Below are positions 24,909 through 33,447 of a stretch of DNA of 51,053 nucleotides, piece after piece. Source of the stretch: an uncultured Bacilli bacterium (GTDB lineage: Bacteria; Bacillota_I; Bacilli_A; RFN20; CAG-826); contig CALVOX010000008.1 in the NCBI GenBank assembly GCA_944350425.1, positions 1 to 51,053 of the forward strand, given 5' to 3'. Position 1 is the first letter of the stretch; each line of letters starts with the position of its first letter. Under the pieces are notes generated by a model, which was given only the letters and a program-made list of their open reading frames with translations, had not been told where the DNA came from and did not search any database. The position numbers and the translations under genes were made by a program.

Positions 24909-25937
24909 TTAATCCAAATATTTTATAAAAATATTATTTCTACTATATTTAACGCTTGCGGTTTTTCCATTTATAAAAGGCAAAGAAGGGGAAATATGAC
25001 CTAAATCTATATCTAGCAAATAAGGAATATTTTTAGAATTTAAATCTAAAACATCAACTGCGTTATATTTGTCGATACCTAAAGTTACTAAATCGTTACA
25101 TAAATGTCTTCCAAAAAGAAACATTTTAGCATTTTTAAACCATCCGGCTTCTTCAAGTTGAAATAATGCTCTTCTAATTGAAAGTGGATTTAAATCGCAA
25201 GCTTCTAAATACCAAATGATTCCATCTTTTTGCTTAGAAATATATTCTTTAACATTATCATATTTTGTTCCTACTAGATTAGCTAATATATCTAAACACC
25301 CGCCAAGAACTACTCCTTTAACTTCTTCGTGATAGTTTTTAGCAATAATCTTCTTTTTTAAAGTAAATTCTCGTTTACACAAAGGATCTAAATCTTCTTT
25401 ATCTACATCTAAATTTTCATATTTTTTTATATCATCATAAAACTTATATCCTTTAAATTCTTTCTTACTTTTAGTTAAAATTTCATACAAATCTAAAGTA
25501 TCGTAGGTGAAAGGATATTCATAAAAATTAGGAGCATTAATACCATAAATTGTTGTCAAATTACATAAAGTTGTTAGAGTAAAAGTAAGATTAGTATTAT
25601 CACTAAAGCCAATAAATACTTTATCTTTTATATTTGATTCATTGATTTTATTAAAATCGACAAAAGGAAGCATTTCGTCCATTAGTTCGCCTCCACCAAC
25701 TGATAAAATATATTTAGCATCTGAATTAAAGAAAGCATCGTTAAATTCTTCTCCTCTTTCTTTAGGTGAAGAAGAAGCTACAACTCCTTTATTTATAAAA
25801 ATATTTTTACCTTTTATAACGTTAAAACCTACTTTTTCTAAGTTTTTAATTGCAACTTTTAATCTAGTTTTATAAGGCTCAATAGTACAACCAAAAGATG
25901 GAGCAATTAAATAAATCTTCTTTTCATCTAATTTCAT
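24909..25937 (-). CDS. S66-family LD-carboxypeptidase (LdcA/MccF-like)
   Basis: Serine peptidase that trims the terminal D-Ala from muropeptides (LdcA) or hydrolyses microcin C-type conjugates (MccF). The family's triad is visible: S112 in GFSDNTN, E245 in YLEACD and H314 in LGHISPSLPF. VLGGCLDILANLVGT is the usual region before the glutamate. At 342 residues it has the length of the MccF-type branch. No signal peptide, so cytosolic. It follows cca by 2 nt in the ppk1-ppx-cca run. LdcA and MccF functions cannot be separated from sequence alone. Confidence 0.9.
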   Translation of the reverse strand: MKLDEKKIYLIAPSFGCTIEPYKTRLKVAIKNLEKVGFNVIKGKNIFINKGVVASSSPKERGEEFNDAFFNSDAKYILSVGGGELMDEMLPFVDFNKINESNIKDKVFIGFSDNTNLTFTLTTLCNLTTIYGINAPNFYEYPFTYDTLDLYEILTKSKKEFKGYKFYDDIKKYENLDVDKEDLDPLCKREFTLKKKIIAKNYHEEVKGVVLGGCLDILANLVGTKYDNVKEYISKQKDGIIWYLEACDLNPLSIRRALFQLEEAGWFKNAKMFLFGRHLCNDLVTLGIDKYNAVDVLDLNSKNIPYLLDIDLGHISPSLPFINGKTASVKYSRNNIFIKYLD

Positions 25938-25939
25938 AA

Positions 25940-27292
25940 TTATTTCCTTTCTTTAATAAAGTCATTTATATGTTTTAATAAGAATTCTTTATCATTAAGT
26001 TTAGGTTCGTCAATAACTTTATTTAACATATTATTTAAAATTATACCAATATCTTTTCCTTTATAACCTAAACTTATTAAATCGTTTCCATTAACTTTTA
26101 AATCTTTTAATGAGAAACAATCTTGTTCCTTCATAAATTCATCATAGTAATCGTGAACTAATTTATTATTGGCTAAAACTTCATCTTTTTTGAAATCAGA
26201 TTGAGCTAAAACGTCACATCTTTGGACTTCTAAATAATATGGAAATAATTCAGGAGAAATCTTACTTATTGCTCTTCTAACATATTTTGGCTTAGGTATA
26301 AATTCATCGCCATGATGTAAAACCAAAAAAGTAACAGTTTCAATAATTTTCGTTGGAAATTTTAATCTTTCTAAAATATTTTTTGCTATTCTTTTTGATT
26401 CAACAGGGTGATTATAAAATCTTGCAACACCATTATCACCATAAGTTTTTGTTATTGGCTTTCCTACATCATGTAAAAGTAAGGTTAAACGAATAATTAA
26501 ATCTTTTGGAGCGTATTTAATCGCTTCAATGGTATGTCTTCCTACATCAAAAGAATGATATGGATTTTCTTGCTTAGTTTCTAGCATTAAATCAAATTCA
26601 TCAAAGAAATATTTGGTCACACCCATTTTACTAGCTAAAATTAAAACTTCTGGATGGTCCGACATCAATATTTTTACAAGTTCATCTCTAATTCTTTCGT
26701 TTGAAATATTTTGAATCAAAGGAGCTAATAAACTTGCAGCTTTTAAAGTATTTTCGTCGATTTTAAAGTCTAATTGTGCACTAAATCTAAAACATCTTAA
26801 AATTCTTAATGCATCTTCCTTAAATCTTTTATAAGGATCATCTATTGCACGAATAATTTTATTTTTCAAATCTTCAGATCCATTAAAATAATCGACTAAA
26901 CCAACTTTATTATTATAAGCAAAAGCATTAATCGTAAAATCTCTTCTTCTTAAATCTTCTTTTAATGAACGAGTAAAAATAACATTTTTTGGATGGCGAG
27001 AATCTAAATACTCACCGTCAATTCTAAAAGTTGTAACTTCATAAGAAGATTTATTTATTATTAAAGTAACAGTTCCGTGTTTTAAACCTGTATCTATAGT
27101 TTTAGAAAATAAAGACTTTACTTCTTTAGGCAAAGCACTTGTTGCAATATCAACATCATTACATTTTTTTGAAAGCAAAAAATCTCTAACAAATCCACCA
27201 ACAACATAAGCTTCAAAGTTAGCCTTTTCTAATGTGTCTAAAATATAATTAACATCATCGTTTAGATCTATTTTAATATTTTTATTTTCCAA
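25940..27292 (-). CDS. cca: CCA tRNA nucleotidyltransferase with HD domain
   Basis: Adds or repairs the tRNA 3' CCA. The nucleotidyltransferase head shows VVGGFVRD (30-37) and NDVDIAT (catalytic aspartates), then the RRDFTINA and RILRCFRFSAQL motifs. An HD domain (LLHDVGKP, later HH-D) follows, giving 450 residues. All four tRNA genes in this window already encode CCA, so the enzyme is probably used for repair. It overlaps or abuts its neighbours ppx and the S66 peptidase by a few nt, as part of the ppk1 run. Confidence 0.95.
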   Translation of the reverse strand: MENKNIKIDLNDDVNYILDTLEKANFEAYVVGGFVRDFLLSKKCNDVDIATSALPKEVKSLFSKTIDTGLKHGTVTLIINKSSYEVTTFRIDGEYLDSRHPKNVIFTRSLKEDLRRRDFTINAFAYNNKVGLVDYFNGSEDLKNKIIRAIDDPYKRFKEDALRILRCFRFSAQLDFKIDENTLKAASLLAPLIQNISNERIRDELVKILMSDHPEVLILASKMGVTKYFFDEFDLMLETKQENPYHSFDVGRHTIEAIKYAPKDLIIRLTLLLHDVGKPITKTYGDNGVARFYNHPVESKRIAKNILERLKFPTKIIETVTFLVLHHGDEFIPKPKYVRRAISKISPELFPYYLEVQRCDVLAQSDFKKDEVLANNKLVHDYYDEFMKEQDCFSLKDLKVNGNDLISLGYKGKDIGIILNNMLNKVIDEPKLNDKEFLLKHINDFIKERK

Positions 27293-27303
27293 GTCACTAA
27301 ATC

Positions 27304-28206
27304 CTAAATAACATCAATATGTTCTTGAATTAAGCTATCAACAATCCCATCACTTAATCCGATCATTGGTACTATAATGGTTTTCGAATCTAATATTTTT
27401 GAAGCAGTAGCAAAAATTTCGCCAGCAGGAATAATGACATCAGCTCTATCCGGTTTAATGTCAAACTTTTCCATTCTTTCAGCACTAGTCAATAATCTAA
27501 TGTCTTGATAAATATCAATAAAAGTTGAAACATCTAAAACTGGAATACTATTTTTTTCTTTCTTCTTTGACATTTTCCAATATCGGTTTATATTTCCACC
27601 AGTTCCGACAATATTTGTCGCACCATATTTTGATTTATATTCTTTAAGTTTAGACTTAAAGTTATCCCAAGTTTCTTGCTTATCTTGAGAAGCCAAAATT
27701 CTTAAAGTACCTAATCTATAAGAATTTGACTCAATAGCTTTTTTATTTTCAACTAAAGTTACTTCAGTTGATCCACCACCAACATCAACAAAAACATATG
27801 GATTATTATCAAGTTTGATGTTTTTGGCGATTTTGGAAACGGTTTTTGCTTCATCTTCGCCGCTAATAATTTTTATAGTTATGCCTGTTTTTTCTTTAAC
27901 GTATTCTATTGCTTCATTACCATTTTTGGCTTCTCTCATGGCACTAGTTGCAAAACAAGAAAAGTCGATTACGTTATAAATTTCCATAATAGATTTAAAA
28001 GCGAGGATAGTTAAACCTAGTTGCTCGATTTTCTTTTGGGATATTTCGCCATTTTTAAAAACATCGACACCTAAACGTAAAGGAATTCTAATTTTTTGAA
28101 CTTCTACCGAGTCGATTTCATGCTTTTGATTTATAAATGTATCTTTAATTACTAATCTAGCTGCATTAGTTCCTATATCGATTCCTGCATAATATCCACT
28201 CTTCAT
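27304..28206 (-). CDS. ppx: Exopolyphosphatase / Ppx-GppA family phosphatase
   Basis: An ASKHA-fold phosphatase that releases phosphate from polyphosphate or pppGpp. The N-terminal phosphate-1 motif is GIDIGTNAARLVI (8-20), ATSAMREAKN follows, and the phosphate-2 motif is VDVGGGSTEV (about 140-149). The 300-residue length corresponds to the short two-lobed form without the C-terminal HD-like domain of E. coli Ppx. It is placed 23 nt after ppk1, the classical polyphosphate operon pair. Confidence 0.93.
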   Translation of the reverse strand: MKSGYYAGIDIGTNAARLVIKDTFINQKHEIDSVEVQKIRIPLRLGVDVFKNGEISQKKIEQLGLTILAFKSIMEIYNVIDFSCFATSAMREAKNGNEAIEYVKEKTGITIKIISGEDEAKTVSKIAKNIKLDNNPYVFVDVGGGSTEVTLVENKKAIESNSYRLGTLRILASQDKQETWDNFKSKLKEYKSKYGATNIVGTGGNINRYWKMSKKKEKNSIPVLDVSTFIDIYQDIRLLTSAERMEKFDIKPDRADVIIPAGEIFATASKILDSKTIIVPMIGLSDGIVDSLIQEHIDVI

Positions 28207-28229
28207 AAAGTCTCTCTTTCATTAATATT

Positions 28230-30308
28230 CTACTTATTTTTGTAATAATTATACAACTCTTCTTGACTTCTAAAAGGTAAAATATTTCCAGTAGGTTCAT
28301 TTTTTAAGTATTTGCCATCATTAGTTACAATAATCGATTTTGCCGTATCTTTTAAACCATAATCAACAATTAATTCTAATTCTTTTTGAATTTCTTTATC
28401 ATAAATTGGAGTCACTACCTCAATTCGATTATATAAGTTTCTTGGCATCCAATCGGCTGAACCCATAAAATATAGCTTATTCCCACCATTAGTAAAGATA
28501 AATATACGAGAATGTTCGAGATATCGGTCAATAATTCCGTGAACAGTAATATTTTCACTTACATCTTTAATTCCTGGAACAATTGATGAGTTTCCTCTAA
28601 TTAATAAATCTATTTTTACACCATTATTTGAGGCATTATAAAGGAGTTTTACCATCTTTTTATCGGTAATATGATTAATTTTAATCTTAATGCCAGAAGG
28701 TAAACCAAGTTTTCTATTTTTAATTTCGTTTTTAATTAACTTTTCAAATACTTTTTCCATATGTAAAGGGGAAACAAGCAAATTCATAAAGTTATGCTTA
28801 TCATAAGGCATCATAATTAAATCGAAGACACCCTTGACTTCGTTAACAATTTTTGGATTAGATGTAAAAAGCAAACAATCAGTATATTGCTTAGCATTTC
28901 CTTCATGGAAGTTACCAGTAGAAATAACTGCAATATCTTTCTTGTTTTTTAACTTAATATAAACAATTTTACCATGAATTTTAAAGCCTTCTTGCCCGGT
29001 TAAAACGTTTACGCCATTATCTTTTAAAGTTTGAGAAATTAAAATATTACTAGATTCATCAAAACGAGCCAAAAGTTCAACCATTGCAGTTACTTTTTTA
29101 CCATTTCTCGCAGCATTAGATAAAGCAGCAACAACACGTGAATTATTTGCGGCACGATAAATTGTTGCTCTTATTTCGCTAACTAATGGTGAGATGCTTG
29201 CTTCTTGTAAAAGTTCGACGAAAGCATTAAAAGATTGATAAGGAACATGAATTAACATTTCTTTATCTTGAATTTTTTCTAAAAGAGAATCTCCATTAAT
29301 TACTTCAGGAATTTCTTTTCTTTCCCATTGCTCGTAGCTTATTCCCTTTATATTTAGTCTAGGAAATTTCATTAAGTCTTTATTGTTATGGTATTTTCCA
29401 CCAATAGATACAATATCTAAATCATCAATTTCAAACTTTTTAATTAATTTTAAATATAAATCTTTAGGGATGTTTTCTCCAAAAACAACTCTTACAGGAA
29501 TACCTTTTTTTCTTTCTTTAACAGCTTCACTAATAGATTTTAAAATGCCTTCTTCTGGATCACTTTCAACATCCATTTCAGCATCTTTAGAAAATTTAAA
29601 AGCGTAAGCTTCGTATTTTTCATATGGTAAATTTTTAAAAATATAATCTAAATTAAGTCGAATAACATCATCTAAATAAATATAATAATATTTATCTTTT
29701 TCTTCACTAGGAACATTTATAAATCTTCCACAAAAATGTACAGGGAGAGGAATTAAAGCATAAGTTACATCATCTAAAAACGATTCTTTCTTTCCTTCCA
29801 TTTTAATAGCAAGATAAATGTGGGTATCGTTAACGCTACTTAAATTTGCCTTTTTAGAAATAATTATAGGATTAATATATAAAGAAATATTTTTTAAAAA
29901 ATAATCTTTTAAATATTCTTTTTGGGATTTGGTTACATTATTTTCGTTTAAAAGATAAATACCTTTTTGTTCTAATTCAGAAAATATATCTTGTAAAGTG
30001 ATATTAAATTCTTTTGAATAGTCTTTCGTTAAACGAAAAATTTCTTTCAATTCTTTTTTAGCTAAAGCTTTATCTTCTTTAAAAGATTTTGAGGCTGATT
30101 CAGCAATTTTTTTAAGTTGAGCTACTCTTACTTTAAAATATTCATCCTGATTATTAGAATAAATACCTAAAAATAATAATCTTTCTAATAATGGAACATT
30201 TTTATCTTCTGCTTCTTTGATAATGCGATAATTAAAATAGTTCCATGAAACATCTCTTTCTACATAATTTGATTTATTTAACTTAATTCTTTTTACTATA
30301 TTTTCCAT
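28230..30308 (-). CDS. ppk1: Polyphosphate kinase 1
   Basis: Reversible polymerisation of ATP gamma-phosphate into polyphosphate. All four regions are present in 692 residues: an N-terminal helical domain starting near RDVSWNYFNYR, the head domain, and two phospholipase-D-like domains with H445 in FKIHGKIV (position of the phosphorylated His) and H468 in STGNFHEGNA. First gene of the run ppk1-ppx-cca-S66 peptidase. CAAGGAGT precedes the ATG. Together with ppx it implies polyphosphate storage or stress signalling. Confidence 0.95.
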   Translation of the reverse strand: MENIVKRIKLNKSNYVERDVSWNYFNYRIIKEAEDKNVPLLERLLFLGIYSNNQDEYFKVRVAQLKKIAESASKSFKEDKALAKKELKEIFRLTKDYSKEFNITLQDIFSELEQKGIYLLNENNVTKSQKEYLKDYFLKNISLYINPIIISKKANLSSVNDTHIYLAIKMEGKKESFLDDVTYALIPLPVHFCGRFINVPSEEKDKYYYIYLDDVIRLNLDYIFKNLPYEKYEAYAFKFSKDAEMDVESDPEEGILKSISEAVKERKKGIPVRVVFGENIPKDLYLKLIKKFEIDDLDIVSIGGKYHNNKDLMKFPRLNIKGISYEQWERKEIPEVINGDSLLEKIQDKEMLIHVPYQSFNAFVELLQEASISPLVSEIRATIYRAANNSRVVAALSNAARNGKKVTAMVELLARFDESSNILISQTLKDNGVNVLTGQEGFKIHGKIVYIKLKNKKDIAVISTGNFHEGNAKQYTDCLLFTSNPKIVNEVKGVFDLIMMPYDKHNFMNLLVSPLHMEKVFEKLIKNEIKNRKLGLPSGIKIKINHITDKKMVKLLYNASNNGVKIDLLIRGNSSIVPGIKDVSENITVHGIIDRYLEHSRIFIFTNGGNKLYFMGSADWMPRNLYNRIEVVTPIYDKEIQKELELIVDYGLKDTAKSIIVTNDGKYLKNEPTGNILPFRSQEELYNYYKNK

Positions 30309-30422
30309 ACTCCTTGTATTTTATAATAATTAATATAATAAATAACCAAAAAAATTGTTAAGATTTCTTAAAAATTTATATATTTAAAAATATTACTCTA
30401 TATTATCGATACTAACTTATTT

Positions 30423-30860
30423 TTATGATAACTCTTTAATCATGTGGATATGAGGACAACCCTCGTCTAAAAAAATTTCTCCAACTTCTTTATATCCGCA
30501 TTTTTTGTAAAAATCTTTTGCTCTTACTTGGGCTCCTAAAATTATTCTTTTTGCACCGTTTTCTTTAGCTACTTCTTCAGCTTTTTTTAACATTAGTTTC
30601 CCTAAATGTTTTTCACGATATTCTTTTCTAATTGCAAAACGGCCTAGAGTAAATTCTTCGTTTTTAACATTTTCTTCAGTTTGAAATAATCTACAAGTTC
30701 CAACAGGATTATTATTTGCATCATCTAATATCAAAATTTGTATACAATTGTTATCAATTGTATCAAATTCCTCTTTAAAGCCTTGTTCTTTTATAAATAC
30801 TTCTTCTCTTATTAATTTTGCTTCTAAAGGTAACTTATTTCTTATAACCTCGAATTTCAT
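30423..30860 (-). CDS. GNAT-family N-acetyltransferase
   Basis: A 145-residue acetyl-CoA-dependent acetyltransferase. The GNAT beta-4/alpha-3 acetyl-CoA loop is LGRFAIRKEYREKHLGKLM (R/Q-x-x-G-x-G/A variant), followed by the C-terminal motif DFYKKCGYKEVGE. The end EGCPHIHMIKEL resembles the ElaA/YjcF subgroup, which lacks a known substrate. It is a single gene downstream of the tRNA-Trp terminator, convergent with nothing. Confidence 0.85.
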   Translation of the reverse strand: MKFEVIRNKLPLEAKLIREEVFIKEQGFKEEFDTIDNNCIQILILDDANNNPVGTCRLFQTEENVKNEEFTLGRFAIRKEYREKHLGKLMLKKAEEVAKENGAKRIILGAQVRAKDFYKKCGYKEVGEIFLDEGCPHIHMIKELS

Positions 30861-31025
30861 AACATTAATTTATCGCAAAAAAATATTTATGAAAAGAAGG
30901 TAATTTCCATATTGTACATTACACTTGTCATGAACAACCTGCAAATTAACCTTATTTTAAATATTTAAACAATAATTTGACAATAATCGATTAATTTTTT
31001 AAATTATTTGTATGCATAGCCTAAA

Positions 31026-31052
31026 ATAAAAAAACGCGATAATTATCGCGTT
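31026..31052 (-). terminator. Terminator after tRNA-Trp
   Basis: The palindrome AACGCGATAATTATCGCGTT (31033-31052) is followed on the minus strand by a T-run. It is nearly identical to the tRNA-Thr terminator at 36328-36347, differing only by a compensatory base-pair swap. Confidence 0.88.
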
Positions 31053-31062
31053 ATTTTCGATT

Positions 31063-31136
31063 TGGCGGGGGTGGAAGGAATCGAACCCACGTCAACGGTT
31101 TTGGAGACCGCTGTTCTACCATTGAACCACACCCCC
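31063..31136 (-). tRNA. tRNA-Trp (anticodon CCA)
   Basis: Cloverleaf on the minus strand with a 7-bp acceptor stem GGGGGTG/CACCCCC, anticodon stem GCGGT/ACCGT and loop CTCCAAA (anticodon CCA), and TTCGATT in the T-loop. CCA is encoded (31063-31065). The T-stem has one T-T mismatch. A CCA anticodon reads only UGG, in line with UGA being a stop here. Confidence 0.95.
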
Positions 31137-31144
31137 ACTAAGGG

Positions 31145-31179
31145 AATATTTAAGCCTTTTTAAAAAAGGCTTAAATATT
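31145..31179 (-). terminator. Strong hairpin between the YqeY gene and tRNA-Trp
   Basis: AATATTTAAGCCTTTT (31145-31160) pairs with its complement at 31164-31179 (16 bp), reaching into the YqeY stop codon. It lacks a T-run on the minus strand. It may terminate the YqeY transcript or act as a processing hairpin before tRNA-Trp. Confidence 0.55.
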
Positions 31180-31600
31180 ATAAACTCTTTAATACCTTAT
31201 TTACAACACCCATATCAACTTTATTTGCATAATTAGTCTTAAAATACTTCATTACGCTAGGAATTGATTTATCTTCTAAAGATAAAATAATTGATTTAAT
31301 TTCTTCTTCACTTAAAAGTTTTGGTAAATAAGAAGATATGACATTAATTTGCTCTTCTATCTTTTTAACACTATCTTCTCTATTAGCTTTAACATAAGAA
31401 TCTTTTTCTTCTTCAAGTTCTTTAACTTGCTTAGAAATAATCTTTAAAAGATCATCGTCACTTAATTCTTTACCTTTAGCCTTTGCTTCATATCCTGCAA
31501 TCATATATTTATTTATAATTACACTTAGAACTGCTCTTTTGTTTTCATCTTTATTTTTTAAGGCGAGCATATTTTCTTTTTTAATAGTATCAATTAACAT
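31178..31600 (-). CDS. yqeY: GatB/YqeY domain protein
   Basis: A 140-residue YqeY-type protein with two helical domains: an N-terminal part resembling the extended 'KKENMLALKNKDENKRAVLS' pattern and a C-terminal GatB/YqeY tail domain (VMKYFKTNYANKVDMG-V) of the kind that binds tRNA in GatB. Free-standing YqeY has been linked to aminoacyl-tRNA binding, but its job is unsettled. It is placed between rubrerythrin and tRNA-Trp. Length and motif order match the family well. Confidence 0.9.
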   Translation of the reverse strand: MLIDTIKKENMLALKNKDENKRAVLSVIINKYMIAGYEAKAKGKELSDDDLLKIISKQVKELEEEKDSYVKANREDSVKKIEEQINVISSYLPKLLSEEEIKSIILSLEDKSIPSVMKYFKTNYANKVDMGVVNKVLKSL

Positions 31601-31639
31601 AAGTTTAACCTCGATTTAAATATTATAATACTTTTTTTA

Positions 31640-31680
31640 ATTAAATAAGCCTAGAAAATACTTCTAGGCTTATAAAAATT
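31640..31680 (-). terminator. Terminator after rubrerythrin
   Basis: ATAAGCCTAGAA (31645-31656) pairs perfectly with TTCTAGGCTTAT (31662-31673), 12 bp with a 5-nt loop. A T-rich stretch follows on the minus strand after a few bases, ending the rubredoxin-like/rubrerythrin transcript. Confidence 0.75.
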
Positions 31681-31700
31681 AATACAAACTAATTCAAATA

Positions 31701-32243
31701 TTAATAATTTTCAGCATTAACTTCAAAGAAAGCTTGTGGATGCTTACAGCAAGGGCAAAGAGATGGAGCTTCTTTACCAACATAGATGTAACCACAATTT
31801 CTACATTTCCAAACAGTAACTTCGCTTTCTTTTTTGAAAACATTTAAATTTTTTACATTATTTAATAATGCTAAATATCTTTCTTCATGGTGTTTTTCAA
31901 TACTAGCAACCATTCTAAATTTAGCAGCTAATTCTTTAAAACCTTCTTCATCTGCTACTTCAGCAAATGTTTTATACATATCGGTCCATTCATAGTTTTC
32001 ACCTTCAGCAGCAGCTTTTAAGTTAGCAGCAGTATCTCCTAAACCTTCGAGTTCTTTAAACCAAAGTTTTGCGTGTTCTTTTTCATTATCTGCAGTTTCT
32101 AAGAATAATGCAGCGATTTGTTCATAGCCTTCTTTTTTAGCGACACTAGCAAAATAGGTATATTTATTTCTTGCTTGTGATTCACCAGCGAAAGCTGTTT
32201 GTAAATTAAGTTCAGTTTTTGTACCTGTATATTTGTTTGCCAT
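31701..32243 (-). CDS. rbr: Rubrerythrin
   Basis: A non-haem diiron peroxidase that reduces H2O2 in anaerobes. The 180-residue protein has an N-terminal four-helix diiron domain with the [27 protein letters not shown] ligand pattern (Glu and His), then a C-terminal rubredoxin domain [13 protein letters not shown] ... CPCCKHPQ holding one Fe. The layout is that of classical rubrerythrin. It lies 43 nt downstream of a tiny rubredoxin-like gene, with a Fur/PerR-like regulator further upstream. Confidence 0.96.
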   Translation of the reverse strand: MANKYTGTKTELNLQTAFAGESQARNKYTYFASVAKKEGYEQIAALFLETADNEKEHAKLWFKELEGLGDTAANLKAAAEGENYEWTDMYKTFAEVADEEGFKELAAKFRMVASIEKHHEERYLALLNNVKNLNVFKKESEVTVWKCRNCGYIYVGKEAPSLCPCCKHPQAFFEVNAENY

Positions 32244-32286
32244 TTCAAATTTCTCCTTTACTTAAATAAATAATGACTAAATTAAA

Positions 32287-32406
32287 TTATTTGTCTTCTT
32301 CAACTGGAACTACGTCTTCACCACTAGCTCCACAAACTGGACAAATTGGGTGTTCTTCATCACTTTCCCATTCGTATCCGCATAAGATACATCTCCATTT
32401 TTTCAT
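32287..32406 (-). CDS. Small rubredoxin-like protein (39 aa)
   Basis: An ORF of 39 codons: M-K-K-W-R-C-I-L-C-G-Y-E-W, then C-P-V-C-G near the middle. The cysteines at 6, 9, 22 and 25 have the rubredoxin C-x2-C...C-x2-C arrangement, but the loop is shorter than in true rubredoxin (about 52 aa). A strong AGGAGG lies 8 nt upstream of the ATG. It is probably cotranscribed with rubrerythrin, to which it may pass electrons. It is too short for ordinary gene callers but well supported by start signal and motif. Confidence 0.85.
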   Translation of the reverse strand: MKKWRCILCGYEWESDEEHPICPVCGASGEDVVPVEEDK

Positions 32407-32467
32407 TGTGCTTTCCTCCTATATTTAATTTATATAAATAAGTTTAAAATATAAACTCAAATTAAAA

Positions 32468-32851
32468 TTAAATTTTAATTTTATCTAAACAATCTTTACA
32501 AATTCCATATTCATTAATTGATATTTCTTGTATAAGATTACCATATTCATCGTATTTTTCCTTTCTGTTTTTTCTTGGTATATCGATTATTTTATGACAT
32601 TTAGTACAAATAAAATGATCATGTTTTGCAATATTACTAAGTTCATAAAAAGGTTCGCTTATTGTTGAATCAACTTTACGAATCACCCCATCTTGTTCTA
32701 AAAAGGAAATATTACGATAAAAAGTTGAAAGTGATATTTTATTGAAACCATTATTTTCTTCGAGATACGAAAAAATATCATCAAAAGAAGCATGGTGAAG
32801 ATTATTTAAACAGTCGATAATCATTTTTCTAGGTTTAGTTTTTCTTTCCAA
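32468..32851 (-). CDS. Fur-family regulator (PerR-like)
   Basis: A metal-dependent repressor: winged-helix N-domain (KPRKMIIDCLNNLHHASFDD, then the recognition helix near STFYRNISFL) and a C-terminal dimer domain with HDHFICTKCHKI and CKDC, two C-x2-C pairs for structural Zn. I chose TTG at 32851 as the start: AAGGA lies 7 nt upstream. The longer frame (TTG at 32905) would begin inside the -35 box. The product is about 127 aa. The gene lies directly upstream of the rubredoxin-like/rubrerythrin genes, so peroxide or iron control of that pair is likely. Confidence 0.88.
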   Translation of the reverse strand: MERKTKPRKMIIDCLNNLHHASFDDIFSYLEENNGFNKISLSTFYRNISFLEQDGVIRKVDSTISEPFYELSNIAKHDHFICTKCHKIIDIPRKNRKEKYDEYGNLIQEISINEYGICKDCLDKIKI

Positions 32852-32864
32852 TTTTTTATCCTTT

Positions 32865-32905
32865 CTAACTAAAAATAGTCTATAAAATATATCTAAGTTA
32901 GTCAA
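32865..32905 (-). promoter_or_regulatory. Promoter and possible operator of the Fur-like gene
   Basis: On the minus strand TTGACT (32905-32900) and TAGACT (32882-32877) are 17 nt apart. An inverted repeat CTAACT (32865-32870)/AGTTAG (32896-32901) brackets the core promoter and could be an autoregulatory site. It is not a close match to the standard Fur or PerR box. Confidence 0.5.
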
Positions 32906-33029
32906 TGCTAATTAAGAAAAATTCTCAATAAATAAATATTAAAATAAAAACACTTAGTTTTACCTAAGTGTTTTTGTATGAACATAAATATTAAAATAAT
33001 AATAAATTTTAGAAAAAGATCTTAATAAA

Positions 33030-33164
33030 CTATCTTAAGAAACTTCTGAAATCTGGGAAGAATAAACCGTTATCCTCTTCTTCGTATTCTTCGTTTTCTT
33101 CTTCTTTGTTCATTTCGTTAACTTTTTCCTCTAATAATTTTTCATTTAATAATTCTTTTTTCAT
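33030..33164 (-). CDS. Small acidic protein (44 aa), unknown
   Basis: A 44-codon ORF with AAGGAGG about 10 nt upstream of its ATG. The protein starts MKKELLNEKLLEEKV, continues through a very acidic middle (runs of E and D) and ends in a hydrophobic-aromatic tail, GLFFPDFRSFLR. I recognise no family. It lies between the Fur-like regulator and the reductase operon. Two cre-like sites lie upstream (33247-33260 and 33325-33338), suggesting control by carbon source. It may be a small regulator or interaction peptide; this is inference. Confidence 0.75.
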   Translation of the reverse strand: MKKELLNEKLLEEKVNEMNKEEENEEYEEEDNGLFFPDFRSFLR

Positions 33165-33246
33165 ACTAGGTTTTCCTCCTTGTTACGTCTATATGATAGT
33201 CTAGATTTTAAAAAAAGAGAAAAATATGGTTAAAACATAATTAAAT

Positions 33247-33260
33247 TGTAAGTGCTTACA
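33247..33260. promoter_or_regulatory. cre-like site (proximal)
   Basis: TGTAAGTGCTTACA differs from the hydCBA palindrome by one base (T for C at the centre) and fits the catabolite-responsive element pattern. Confidence 0.55.
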
Positions 33261-33324
33261 CTTTTTTTATTATTAAAATATATTCGATGGTTATCGCTAT
33301 TTTTAGTATTTATTTAAGTAAAAT

Positions 33325-33338
33325 AGAAAGCGTTTTCA
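33325..33338. promoter_or_regulatory. cre-like site (distal)
   Basis: AGAAAGCGTTTTCA follows the cre consensus TGNAARCGNWWNCA except for the first base. With the proximal site it forms a pair about 78 bp apart upstream of the 44-aa acidic protein. Confidence 0.55.
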
Positions 33339-33447
33339 ATTCCAATAGAAGTATTATCATATTTACAAAATATTCGAATAATAATTACAAATATAATCAA
33401 AAAAGATGGTATTATTACCATCTTTTTAATATTAATTATTAAATAAC

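Noticed and set aside
32852-32905. 54-bp longer start of the Fur-like gene
   Set aside because: The upstream TTG coincides with the -35 element; the next TTG (32851) has a good ribosome binding site.
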